DNA of 55,563 nt. Origin: Bacteroidaceae bacterium (GTDB lineage: Bacteria > Bacteroidota > Bacteroidia > Bacteroidales > Bacteroidaceae). Shown piece after piece: positions 7,524 through 16,701 of the stretch (its first letter is position 1; each line of letters begins with the position of its first letter). The notes beneath the pieces were generated by a model, which saw nothing but the letters and a program-made list of their open reading frames with translations, was not told where the DNA came from and ran no database searches. A program made the position numbers and the translations under genes. The stretch lies in assembly GCA_017470525.1 (NCBI GenBank), contig JAFUYM010000051.1, positions 1 to 55,563 on the forward strand, written 5' to 3'.

Positions 7524-10331
7524 TTACTTCATTTTATACAACTTATACTGGAAGGTCAGCAGCACATAGTGTGGATTGCCTGAACTGCGGCTCTCGCTTC
7601 GCCCTGTGCCTGTGATGTATGAGTTGAAAGTGCTTCGTTCGCGCAGAATGTCGTTCCATGTGAATTTCAGTAAACCTCTGTAGTCGCGTAGCACTTTATA
7701 TTCAATACCCGTATTCCAAATGAATTCTGTGCGGTTCCCGTCTCTCATCTTACTCCCAGCCTGTCCGGAAATGTTCAGGTCGGTCTTGAGGGTGAGCCTG
7801 TTTCCCAACCAATAGTTCAAGGTGCTGTTGAGGTTATACGTATGACTCTTTTCAATCGAAGTCATATAGTTGCTTTCGCCCCACTGGTAGCGATAGTTTC
7901 CATTTAGCGACAGGTCGAAATGCTTGATGTACAGCATGAATCGAGGCATGATGGAAAAGGACTGAACATCTGAAGAGCCCTTCCCACCCTCAGCGGCTCC
8001 TGACGCTTGCATGTAACTAACCGAATGGCTGTAACTATAGTTGGCATTTACACTGATATTTGCATACTTGAAGTCGGTTCGATAGGCGGCACTACTATTC
8101 AATCTCCAGTTGCCATTGATATTCTCCGATGTGGAGATTGTTCCTCCTGTCTTTGTGTTATAGATGGATCGAGATGAGATATCGTTGCGTGAGAAAGAAT
8201 AGGCGGCATTACACGACCATCCTCCACCCCAATTGGCATTCATGCTAAAGTTATGGGTCTCCGGCCTCTTGAGGTTCGGATTGGCTATACGGATGTAGAG
8301 CGGATTGTCGTTTGTGGTTGGTTGCACCAGGTTCGAGCCTCCAATCAAACGATTGTTATATAGGTATGCCAGGTTCACAGAATGATTCTGTGCGAAATTG
8401 TACGACAGATTGGACATCAGATTCAGCGTAGGTGCCTGCTGGGTGGTGTCAGCCATTACCCCGTCCTTGCGTTCATAGTGGTATGTTTCACGTGAAGGAG
8501 CGACTGCAACGTTTTGACTGAAGCCAAAGTTCTTGAAGTGGGTGCTGTAGTCAATTTCTATTTGGTGGGCATCTGTCTTTGTGCGTTGGTAGGTGCTGAT
8601 GCTATCCAATCGCTGGTGGTTGTTCATCAGGTCGTAAGAGATGCGCTCCGATTCATTATTATCGTGAGTGAATTCATACCTGAAGTCCACATTCTGGCGA
8701 AACGTTTTCGGACCAAAAGAGAAGCCGCCCCTTGCCGAAAAGCCGATACGTTCCGAATGAGTAGGAGAGATGTTTTCTCGCAGATAGCGCCACACACTGT
8801 CGCCATATTGCAGGTAATCCGTCTGTTGCCGTTCTGTCGATGATTGAAATCTGCTGTTCGTGTTCAGATTCATATTGACGTCAATGTGAGCATTCGCCTT
8901 TCTGCCAAAATACTGGTAAAAGTTACTCTGCAAAAAGAGCGACTGCTGATGCGAATGGCTCGAGGACTCACTGCTTCTGCGGTTCAGCGTGATGGCAGCC
9001 AATTGTTCCTCGTCCACCAGTTCGTTGTTTTCGCCCACAAATGGATTGCCGTTATAGGTGGCAGAGTTCGATTGGCTATGCGACTTAGAGTCGCTGTAGT
9101 TATAGCCTCCAGATGCATTCAAGCCGCCGCCTGTTTTTGTCCACTTATTGATGTTGAAGTCGTGGTTCGTGCTGTTGTTGTAGTTTTTCGACTGAGAAGT
9201 CGAAGTCGAATATTGCTCGTATTCTGGCATAATGGTCGAATTGAGGGATTCCCGCTCACTTCGCTGGTCTGTGTAAGAAAACTGGGGGCGATACTGTATC
9301 TGGGTTGTCCCAAACTGTCTTCTATAACTTCCGTTAATCCTGTTGTTGCTGTTTTTCTTCGAACTGGCATTGGGCAAATCGTCCAGTTGAACGTTTGCGT
9401 TCCACTCTCCCTTGTTGCCCTTCTTCCATTGCATGCCTTGCATCTGGAAATGATAGGTGTTTTTGATGTTCGACGTACCTATCTCCGGCTTCGTCATCTC
9501 CACCCTGTTCACTGGCTTCTTCGTAATCATGTCAGCCACCCAGTGCTTCGTGGTGTCCGTACTCAGCGTATCTGCCAGCGTCTTATATACCCGGAACTGC
9601 TTCAAGTCCGCGTTTTCGATGTTATCCAGTGCTAACTCCATATCATGCGCAAAGAACGACTCGCCATTCAGCCTGATTTCATGAATCACACTGTCCCTGT
9701 AGGTAAGTTGTCCGTCTTCATACCGCAATCCGGGCAGACGACGCACCAGGTTGAGCAACACCGTTCCCCGAGGCATCTCAAACGCCCCCACGTTAAACAC
9801 CGTCGTGTCGCCGCTCTCATACATCCGCTGCAACTCTCCGACAATCACCACCTCATCCATACTCATTGGCTTGCTTTTCAGCACGATGCTGTCGAGACTC
9901 AAACTCCATTCTCCCCCATAATTCTTATTGTTTTCGTCATAGTAGCGATATACCATCTTCAGGTCTTGTGTGTATGTTTCATATCCCACAAACGACACCT
10001 TCATCCTCACTCTGGGCACATCGTTCTTCTTCACACGCTTCTTCAGCACATTCATCCCCTGATAAAACCATCCGTTCTTGTCCGTCACCGCCACCGTCCT
10101 CACCGTCGTATCGTTCAGACACACCAACTGGATGTTCGCACTTGGAAGCGGATAAGGCTTGGGGTCCATCTCGTCTGTGCCGAAGATGCGACTAGACACG
10201 GTCAGTCTGATTTGCTCCCCCACCGTTCGACGCCCATTTGCCTGACCCCCAGAAACATACACATTCTGTGCCTGCATCCCAATCGACATGCAGAGCAGCA
10301 AAACAATCCATATAGCCTTATTCTTGTTCAT
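7524..10331 (-). CDS. Outer-membrane TonB-receptor-like beta-barrel protein
   Basis: 935 residues. A signal peptide (MNKNKAIWIVLLLCMSIGMQAQ) is followed by a carboxypeptidase-regulatory-like beta-sandwich domain (about 35-135), a TonB plug-like region containing DEVVIVGE and GESFFAHD (about 150-290), and a long Asn/Ser/Tyr-rich region of alternating beta strands ending FQYKLYKMK, as in Bacteroidetes OMP_b-brl_3 proteins. The family sits in the outer membrane; the ligand is unknown and there is no SusD partner nearby. Its promoter lies in a duplicated copy of the mnmG upstream region, so this gene appears to have been inserted between two direct repeats. Confidence 0.8.
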   Translation of the reverse strand: MNKNKAIWIVLLLCMSIGMQAQNVYVSGGQANGRRTVGEQIRLTVSSRIFGTDEMDPKPYPLPSANIQLVCLNDTTVRTVAVTDKNGWFYQGMNVLKKRVKKNDVPRVRMKVSFVGYETYTQDLKMVYRYYDENNKNYGGEWSLSLDSIVLKSKPMSMDEVVIVGELQRMYESGDTTVFNVGAFEMPRGTVLLNLVRRLPGLRYEDGQLTYRDSVIHEIRLNGESFFAHDMELALDNIENADLKQFRVYKTLADTLSTDTTKHWVADMITKKPVNRVEMTKPEIGTSNIKNTYHFQMQGMQWKKGNKGEWNANVQLDDLPNASSKKNSNNRINGSYRRQFGTTQIQYRPQFSYTDQRSERESLNSTIMPEYEQYSTSTSQSKNYNNSTNHDFNINKWTKTGGGLNASGGYNYSDSKSHSQSNSATYNGNPFVGENNELVDEEQLAAITLNRRSSESSSHSHQQSLFLQSNFYQYFGRKANAHIDVNMNLNTNSRFQSSTERQQTDYLQYGDSVWRYLRENISPTHSERIGFSARGGFSFGPKTFRQNVDFRYEFTHDNNESERISYDLMNNHQRLDSISTYQRTKTDAHQIEIDYSTHFKNFGFSQNVAVAPSRETYHYERKDGVMADTTQQAPTLNLMSNLSYNFAQNHSVNLAYLYNNRLIGGSNLVQPTTNDNPLYIRIANPNLKRPETHNFSMNANWGGGWSCNAAYSFSRNDISSRSIYNTKTGGTISTSENINGNWRLNSSAAYRTDFKYANISVNANYSYSHSVSYMQASGAAEGGKGSSDVQSFSIMPRFMLYIKHFDLSLNGNYRYQWGESNYMTSIEKSHTYNLNSTLNYWLGNRLTLKTDLNISGQAGSKMRDGNRTEFIWNTGIEYKVLRDYRGLLKFTWNDILRERSTFNSYITGTGRSESRSSGNPHYVLLTFQYKLYKMK

Positions 10332-10345
10332 AACTCTCCCGCCTT

Positions 10346-10485
10346 CACCACATCGTAGTTGAAAATCATCTGTATGACATGTAATTGAATTGCAAATTTA
10401 CGCAATAAAGTGAAAAGTGACAAAAGAAAATGGGAAATGTTTTTCAAGCGTGCTTGAAAAGTGAAAAATTTGCTACCGCAGCAGT
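10346..10485. repeat. Direct repeat copy 2 (fossil of the mnmG start)
   Basis: Near-copy of 7393-7502. On the - strand it still encodes MIFNYDVV, the first residues of MnmG, followed by unrelated residues and a stop, so it is a fossil of the mnmG 5' end. Compared with copy 1 it carries an extra perfect palindrome TTTTCAAGCGTGCTTGAAAA (10441-10460). Confidence 0.85.
10393..10400 (-). promoter_or_regulatory. -7 promoter element of the 935-residue receptor
   Basis: Read on the - strand: TAAATTTG, a match to TAnnTTTG, 62 nt before the start at 10331. It corresponds by position to the mnmG promoter in the other repeat copy. Confidence 0.6.
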
Positions 10486-10531
10486 AAACAAACCGTTGAT
10501 GTACACGTGCGGTAGCAAATTTTTCACTTTT
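10457..10531. repeat. 24-bp perfect inverted repeat
   Basis: AAAAGTGAAAAATTTGCTAC (start of the arm at 10457-10480) is mirrored perfectly at 10508-10531, with a 27-nt spacer. The rest of the 10332-10856 gap holds TTTTCAC-type simple repeats and the 5' leader of the next gene; no credible gene is seen in it. Confidence 0.8.
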
Positions 10532-10727
10532 CACTCTTCACTTTTCACTTTATTATGAATCATTAATTAAATTATGGTATGTGCGTTAGGGAGCAGGAGG
10601 CTCTTCGTTATTGTGTCAAAGCATAATGGGGAAGCCTTTTTATTCAATGTTAGTGAAAATGTGGTGAAAACGGGGGATTTCAGGCAACAAAAAGCACAAA
10701 AGTTTGCAAAGAATGTAAAATTATTCA

Positions 10728-10735
10728 TAAATTTG
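10728..10735 (+). promoter_or_regulatory. Promoter of the 1126-residue secreted protein
   Basis: TAAATTTG matches the -7 consensus, and TTTG at 10703-10706 stands 21 bp upstream as a -33 element. The leader to the ATG at 10857 is about 115 nt. Confidence 0.65.
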
Positions 10736-10856
10736 CAAAAGTTGACCTATAAGATAGAGAATGTTGATACGAGGCGTGTTCATCTATTGGGACAGAGTGG
10801 TAGAAAACAGAAAACTAATTCATAAACTGATCTAAAACTAATTAACGTTATTCACT

Positions 10857-13800
10857 ATGAACAGATTTGCTTTATTCGTAGCATCTTTGTTGGTAAGTGC
10901 CGCTTCTTTTGCTCAGTGGACAAAGCCAGCCGCTCCTGCTGTGGCGTCCATGAAAGTGGGTGAGGAGTGTTATCTTTATAACAAAGAGGCTGATGGTTTC
11001 CTCTTGGGAGACAATGACTATGGAACTCGTGCCAGTGTTAGCCCAACACAGGGTCACAAAGTGTACATCGAGAATGGTACGGCAGACGGGTCGTACTACA
11101 TCGCCAACGACGTGCTTCAAGGCTGGATGGCTGGTCAGCGTGGCTACATGTTTGTCAACAATCTGAATGAAATTTGGGTGGACAACACCAAGGATGGCAA
11201 GACCGAGAACCAGTACACTTTTGAGGCACAGGGTGGTGACACATACAAGATTGGTCTCTCTGCTGAGAACAAGGAGTACACACCTGTAGGTTATCCTGAT
11301 GCTTATTTAGGCATTATTCCGTCTAAGGGTGACACTCGCCTTTATTTCTGCGACCCGGAAAACGCGGATGGGTACAAGATGGATGAATGTCAGATTATTT
11401 GGTATTTTGTCACTTCTGCCGACTATGCAACTTACACCACAGCCATGGAACAATATCTTGCTGCCGTGGCATTGGGTGAATCCATCAAAGAGGCAGAAGC
11501 AGTGGCTGGTGTCGATGCAAATGTGCTGAAGAGTGCCAAGGATGCATACGCCAACACTTCCAGCAAGGCAGAAGATTTGAAGGCTCAGAAAGAGGCTTTG
11601 GATGCCGCTGTTTTCCAAGCAAAACTGAAGAACGCTTCCTATGACAATCCAGTGGAAGTGCTTGCACCTCTTGGTATTGCTACAGACTTCAACGACAGCG
11701 ATTTTTCAGGTTGGACTTCCACCACAGGAGCCAGCAACAAGCAGGCTTCTAACGGCAACAATGCCAAGGACTATTCGGTGACAGGCAATCACTACGAGAA
11801 CTGGAGCGGGGGTGCGTTCTCCATCGGCAAGGTTTCTGCCACCGCTACAGGACTACCGGCTGGTTATTATTGTCTCAATGCTTTGGCTTTCGCTAACGTG
11901 ACAGGTGGAACTTACTTGTATGCTGGCGACATTCAGAAGAATATTACTGCCACTCAGATTGACATTGAGCAACCCATGGAAATCTATGCTGTTGTAAACG
12001 ATGGTAAGTTGGAGTTTGGCATTGATGTACAAACCCAAGGTCCCAACTGGATCGGTCTGGATAATGTTTATCTGTATTACTGGGGTTCTTCTGACGGCAT
12101 CTTTAGGCAGGTGGTGGCTAAAATCATTGAGGCTGAGCCCGACTATGAGGCACTGCTGGCTGATGGGGAAGCATATTGCCAAAGTTCTGTTTATAAGACC
12201 TATTTGGCAGCCAGAGGCGTTTTGTTCGAGGAGAATATTGTGAATGTTGATGAAGGGAAGGAAAAAATCACAACATTCAATGCCGCATCCAAAGCGATGG
12301 CTCAAAGTGTGGCAGCCTACAATGTCTTCCTTGCCAAATACAAAGAGGCAGATGCCTGGATGGCTACCACCACCAGCGAGAGCGACGAGGTGGCGCTGCT
12401 TTCCGACTATCTGATGGACGAAACTGCAGCCGAAGGCGAATACAACAAGAATGGCGGTGCGCTCTACATCCTCAGCGAAGGTCTGCTCGACAATGCGCAG
12501 ATTGTTGCCGAGGCTGATTACCTCGACAAAATCCTGAAGGATGCGATGGCAAATGCCATGAGCGATGGTGATGATTGCACAAGCCTGTTGAAGAATCCAA
12601 ACTTTGCCGAGGCAGGCGGTTGGGAAGGTGTGACCAACGCCAACATCACTTGGCCAACAGGCAACACGGAGACTTATCCAGTGATGCAGGCACACAACGT
12701 GGCTTGCAACATCTATCAGGAGTTGACCAATTTGCAGAATGGTCTTTATGAGTTCAACCTCCAGGCAGCCTTCCGTCCAGGCGATACTTACACCGACGAG
12801 TACGAAGCCATCGCCACCGCCTACGCATACATTAATTCATACGAGACCAAAGTCCCATCGGGCAACATCCCAGACGAAGTGACCCTCAACGAGCCGAGTG
12901 AGGCATCCACAGCCTTTGCCGATGTCAGGTTCCCAGTCACGGTTTATGGTCTCGTGACCGACGGCACCATGAAACTGGGTGTGACCAACAAGGTGCGCAC
13001 CATCGAGAACTGCCGCCTCTGGGCAGGCGGGGCAAAACTCATCTTCCGTGGAAAGAACGCAGAAGTGCTGGCTCAGGTGATAGGACAGACCATCCCGAAT
13101 GCCCAGGCACTCCTCGGCAACTATGCAGGTCAGCCCGAACTCAGCACACTCTCCGCAGCCATCAGCGATGCGCAGGGCTCGGATGATGCCTACCATGCAC
13201 TCATCGACCTGAAGAAGGCAATGGAAGATGTGGAAGAAGGCACGACCCTCTACGCCAACTTGGCTGTGGCACTCAAGACCCTCTCCGATGCCATCGAAAC
13301 CAGCACCTCCGCTTCCGCTGCCGACATCAGCAAGGCAAACTCTCTGCTCGCGACCGCACGGGGAGCCTACGATGGCAAGACCTACAGCAATGCCGAAGTG
13401 GAACAAGCCATCTCCGACCTCAATGCAGCCTCCGTAGCCGTGAAGATGGGTGGCGGAACCGCCTCAGAGGAGAATCCAGAGGACTACACCTCCGCGATTG
13501 TCAACAACAACTTCGACCCAGAGCGTGGCGACAAGAACACCTCCACCATCGAGGGATGGACCACCACCACACTCAACGGCTACAAGCAGAACACCGCCTC
13601 CTACAACAAGAACACCTTCGCCTTGAGCCAGAAACTCACAGGACTGCCAGAAGGCACATACAAAGTGACCGTCCACGCCTTCTACCGCGCAGGCAGTTAC
13701 GAGGAAGAGGAAGCCAACATCAACAGCGGCGTTGACACCCACCTCGCCAAGTTCTATGCCAAGACCTCAGTCGACACCTACGAGAAGCCCGTGATGAACC

Positions 13801-14237
13801 TCTCCGAAGGAGGTGTAAGTTCTGCTGACGAAGTGCCAGAAGGAGTCAACACCCGAACCATCAATGGCATCATCGTTCCCGACGGCACCACACCATCCGT
13901 CGCCTTCTACCATGCAGGCCACTACCTCAACGAACTCCCCTTCTACGTAGGCGCTGACGGCATAGCCACCATAGGCATGCACCTCGACAAGACCATCGGC
14001 ACCAACGACTACGTGGTCGTGGGCGAGTGGAAACTCTACTACTACGGTTCAGGCAAGAACGCCGACATCCTCGGCGAAGACATCCCCGATGCCATCCAGC
14101 AGGTAGCCGCCGCCCCACAGGGAGCCACACCGGTAGCCCGCTACACCCTGTCAGGCACCCGCCTCGCCGCCCCGCAAAAAGGCATCAATCTTGTCAAGAT
14201 GAGTGACGGGCACGTGGTGAAAGTGCTGGTGAAGTAA
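10857..14237 (+). CDS. Large secreted multidomain protein with type IX-like C-terminal signal
   Basis: 1126 residues with a signal peptide ending near ASFAQ (residue 19). Two or three blocks of the pattern FSGWT...GLPAGYYCLNALAF / LTGLPEGTYKVTVHAFYRAG look like beta-sandwich, carbohydrate-binding-type domains (about 270-410, 560-700, 890-1070). They are separated by Ala-rich helical segments resembling FIVAR-type repeats (about 190-260, 740-880). The C terminus, with YTLSGTRLAAPQKGINLVK and a final VLVK, resembles Bacteroidetes type A sorting tails. I infer a cell-surface or secreted protein binding polysaccharide or host glycan; no catalytic domain is recognised. It has its own promoter and is convergent with the next gene. 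Confidence 0.75.
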   Translation: MNRFALFVASLLVSAASFAQWTKPAAPAVASMKVGEECYLYNKEADGFLLGDNDYGTRASVSPTQGHKVYIENGTADGSYYIANDVLQGWMAGQRGYMFVNNLNEIWVDNTKDGKTENQYTFEAQGGDTYKIGLSAENKEYTPVGYPDAYLGIIPSKGDTRLYFCDPENADGYKMDECQIIWYFVTSADYATYTTAMEQYLAAVALGESIKEAEAVAGVDANVLKSAKDAYANTSSKAEDLKAQKEALDAAVFQAKLKNASYDNPVEVLAPLGIATDFNDSDFSGWTSTTGASNKQASNGNNAKDYSVTGNHYENWSGGAFSIGKVSATATGLPAGYYCLNALAFANVTGGTYLYAGDIQKNITATQIDIEQPMEIYAVVNDGKLEFGIDVQTQGPNWIGLDNVYLYYWGSSDGIFRQVVAKIIEAEPDYEALLADGEAYCQSSVYKTYLAARGVLFEENIVNVDEGKEKITTFNAASKAMAQSVAAYNVFLAKYKEADAWMATTTSESDEVALLSDYLMDETAAEGEYNKNGGALYILSEGLLDNAQIVAEADYLDKILKDAMANAMSDGDDCTSLLKNPNFAEAGGWEGVTNANITWPTGNTETYPVMQAHNVACNIYQELTNLQNGLYEFNLQAAFRPGDTYTDEYEAIATAYAYINSYETKVPSGNIPDEVTLNEPSEASTAFADVRFPVTVYGLVTDGTMKLGVTNKVRTIENCRLWAGGAKLIFRGKNAEVLAQVIGQTIPNAQALLGNYAGQPELSTLSAAISDAQGSDDAYHALIDLKKAMEDVEEGTTLYANLAVALKTLSDAIETSTSASAADISKANSLLATARGAYDGKTYSNAEVEQAISDLNAASVAVKMGGGTASEENPEDYTSAIVNNNFDPERGDKNTSTIEGWTTTTLNGYKQNTASYNKNTFALSQKLTGLPEGTYKVTVHAFYRAGSYEEEEANINSGVDTHLAKFYAKTSVDTYEKPVMNLSEGGVSSADEVPEGVNTRTINGIIVPDGTTPSVAFYHAGHYLNELPFYVGADGIATIGMHLDKTIGTNDYVVVGEWKLYYYGSGKNADILGEDIPDAIQQVAAAPQGATPVARYTLSGTRLAAPQKGINLVKMSDGHVVKVLVK

Positions 14238-14302
14238 AAAGAGACAATTCATCCATCAACCCATCCAGGGGGGGCAAAACACACATGTTTCTATAGCCTC
14301 TG

Positions 14303-14371
14303 AATCGACGTCGTCGATATCGGCTGACCGACGTCGTCGGCATCGGCAGACCGACCTCGACGACGTCGATT
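14303..14371. repeat. GC-rich CGACGTCG tandem and inverted repeat
   Basis: Two 23-bp tandem units (14307-14329, 14330-14352; four mismatches) built on CGACGTCGTCG are followed by an inverted copy, so that 14303-14316 and 14358-14371 are perfect reverse complements. It stands out in GC content from the surrounding AT-rich intergenic DNA, between two convergent genes. Confidence 0.75.
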
Positions 14372-14481
14372 CCGGGGAATAGAGACCATGTAAATTGACT
14401 TACGTCTTATTCCTCCTTGCAAGACATAGTCCAAAACAAGTTTGGCTCTGCTCCTGCAGCGTTCGTCATTCGGCACCCCCC

Positions 14482-14627
14482 GATTTTAACCCGAATCGGT
14501 CATTAGAACGTTTGACATAAAATTCATGGCTAATTCATGGAAATTCGTGTTTTATTTTAACATAAATTGCCATGAATTAGCCAAAAATTATTCATAAATT
14601 ATTTTTAATGACCATTTTGGGTTTAAC
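14482..14627. repeat. Nested inverted repeats in the convergent gap
   Basis: Outer imperfect arms (14482-14504 with ACCCGAATCGGTCATT; 14607-14627 with AATGACCATTTTGGGTT) enclose a perfect 13-bp inner pair GGCTAATTCATGG / CCATGAATTAGCC (14528-14540, 14570-14582). Together with the GC-rich repeat it fills the 14238-14654 gap; I see no gene there. A bidirectional terminator is possible. Confidence 0.65.
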
Positions 14628-14654
14628 GCCCGATTTGGGAGAATGACCCCCCAA

Positions 14655-16562
14655 TCAGTTATATTTCGTGATGTCCGAACACCTATAGAATCCATAAATC
14701 CTTGCCATGCCACCATATTCAGGGGCATAGATGTAGTGGGTCGTTTCACCATCCTTGACATCCTTCAAATCTGCCGCAAAGTAGTCCATCTCATAGCCGT
14801 CATCCTCGTAGCCAGTCCATCTCACCCATTCGTCATCGCCGTCCTTTCCATCTTCCTTGTAGTACATCTCGTATTTGACATTCTTGAGACGGATTGTGGC
14901 ATAATCCCAGTAATTCTTGCCCGTTGGCGTGTAGCCTTCCACTGGGTAGAACTGATGCTGCAGCGATAGAATATTGCTAAATATAGGCTCTCCGTCATCA
15001 TCTACGCCCTCGTCGTTGAAATTCATCGTCACCGACATGAGCATGTTGTTCTCCACCTTCTCGGCTGTCAAGGTGTATAACTTGCCTTGTTTCGACACAG
15101 TGATTTCATCTTGGGTATAAGTTATCTTGTGTATGTATCGTGCCGATGAACTTCCACCTTCTGGTTTGCAATACATGGAGAAGAAGGCATACAGGTCGGT
15201 GAAGAGCACCTCTTTCTTTATGTGGAACATCTTGTCACTATGCTGGTTGGAATTCCACCAGAGGATGATGAAGTCTGGGGCTCCATTGGCGTTTTCGCCT
15301 GAATAAGGAATGGGGAAGATATCTTTCAGAGTGGCATTCTTGGGTAAAAGGTCGCATCGCTCGTCCAGATAATCTACACGTATTGTGATGTAGTCCTGTT
15401 TCACGGCACATTTCGCCTCCAGCAGCACATTTTCATTCTTGTCGCAATAGACGAATTTGTACCCCTTTCCATCCGTCTCAATCATAAACGACGAGCCATC
15501 ATTTGCCTCGTATGTGATATCGGCAAAGTTCATCTTCCATGGCTCTGGCTGAATGATGTCCTTCACTGCATCCACAAACAAGGCTACATCAGACTTTGAC
15601 AACTCCTGATTTCCTGCACGTTGAATAGCATCTTCAATCTCCTTGTTGAGGGCTTTAATCTGCTCTGTGGTGAGGTCGGACAACACTTCTGCCAAATCTT
15701 GGCTGGTGGGAACAACCTCCTTCAGACCTTTGGTCAGTAACTTGAGATTGTTGTTGCAGGCATCCATAAATGCCTCAGCCGTCAGATTACCCTCTGCAAT
15801 CTGTAGCACCACTGTTCCGTTTGTCTCCACGAAATCGTATGCCAGTTTGCCGTTCTGCACAAGGTCATCGCCAAAGGCAAAGACGATATTGGCACCTGCC
15901 TCAATGAGTTTGGGAGCCACAGCCAATGTCAGGTCAATGTGGCGCAGATTGTTATATGCCATTTCTGCTGCGAGGTCTCCTGTTTTGCTTTTGCTATCAT
16001 TGCTCTTAGCCATCACAGCGTTGTAAACGCCCTTTGCGTAAAGGTCGAGAGAGCCGTTAGAGAACTCCTTCCAGAACTGGTCGCTGGTGTAGGAATTGCA
16101 CGAAGAAGGCAAACATCCAGAATTGCGAATGTCATTCCATATTTCATCACGCGTCGCCTTGTCGGAATAATGCCATTTAGCCATAGCACCAATCAATATA
16201 GAACGATGCAACGCATTGGCATCTTTCAAAACTAAAGCGAAATCTACGGCTGCCTTAGCCTGTCCCCACACGCCTCGTGTTGTCGCTTGATTATATGCCA
16301 GTCCGTTCATGTAATGGTCGATAAGTTCAATGTCGTTATAGTCGGCATTGGGGTCATAGAGCAAAAACAACAGACGTGCCGTCAAATCAGACACGTAGTT
16401 GTCATAGTCGGCTTCTGACAGATTCTCGAAACCGGGTTCTGGGGTCAGGTTCGTCTCTGTTTTTGTTTGTTCGTTGTTCTCATCATCCGAACTACATGCT
16501 GTTAAGCAGAAAGCCATTACGGCTGCCATCAGCATCATAAAATGAACTCTCAATGTTTTCAT
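14655..16562 (-). CDS. Lipoprotein of unknown function
   Basis: 635 residues. The signal peptide ends in the lipobox LTAC with the lipidated cysteine at position 23, followed by SSDDENNEQ, a Bacteroidetes surface-type start. The first half (about 50-330) is mostly helical in composition; the second half (about 340-630) is rich in Tyr, Trp and Asp and looks beta-structured. No family is recognised. It has its own promoter at 16601-16608 and lies just downstream of the kelch-AraC regulator on the same strand, so it may be that regulator's target (inference only). Confidence 0.7.
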   Translation of the reverse strand: MKTLRVHFMMLMAAVMAFCLTACSSDDENNEQTKTETNLTPEPGFENLSEADYDNYVSDLTARLLFLLYDPNADYNDIELIDHYMNGLAYNQATTRGVWGQAKAAVDFALVLKDANALHRSILIGAMAKWHYSDKATRDEIWNDIRNSGCLPSSCNSYTSDQFWKEFSNGSLDLYAKGVYNAVMAKSNDSKSKTGDLAAEMAYNNLRHIDLTLAVAPKLIEAGANIVFAFGDDLVQNGKLAYDFVETNGTVVLQIAEGNLTAEAFMDACNNNLKLLTKGLKEVVPTSQDLAEVLSDLTTEQIKALNKEIEDAIQRAGNQELSKSDVALFVDAVKDIIQPEPWKMNFADITYEANDGSSFMIETDGKGYKFVYCDKNENVLLEAKCAVKQDYITIRVDYLDERCDLLPKNATLKDIFPIPYSGENANGAPDFIILWWNSNQHSDKMFHIKKEVLFTDLYAFFSMYCKPEGGSSSARYIHKITYTQDEITVSKQGKLYTLTAEKVENNMLMSVTMNFNDEGVDDDGEPIFSNILSLQHQFYPVEGYTPTGKNYWDYATIRLKNVKYEMYYKEDGKDGDDEWVRWTGYEDDGYEMDYFAADLKDVKDGETTHYIYAPEYGGMARIYGFYRCSDITKYN

Positions 16563-16600
16563 AATAGTTTTTTTAGGAATTAAACAATTAGAAGATAATG

Positions 16601-16608
16601 CAAATTTA
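16601..16608 (-). promoter_or_regulatory. -7 promoter element of the 635-residue lipoprotein
   Basis: Read on the - strand: TAAATTTG, about 40 nt before the start at 16562. Confidence 0.6.
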
Positions 16609-16701
16609 AGGTAAAAGTAAAAAACAATACTGCCAAATACTGAAAATCGACTGCCAAATAAAATATTGGCAGTCGATTCTATTTATAAATGCGGCACAAG
16701 G

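Noticed and set aside
8484-8499. Third parS site TGTTTCACGTGAAGGA
   Set aside because: Two of sixteen bases differ on one side and it lies within a coding sequence; kept only as a weak match, not annotated.
10328-10534. 68-codon - strand frame upstream of the receptor gene
   Set aside because: It includes the fossil start of mnmG within the direct repeat; it is duplication debris, not a gene.
10574-10825. 83-codon + strand frame before the 1126-residue protein gene
   Set aside because: It spans the promoter at 10728-10735 and has low-complexity composition; it is better read as promoter and leader.
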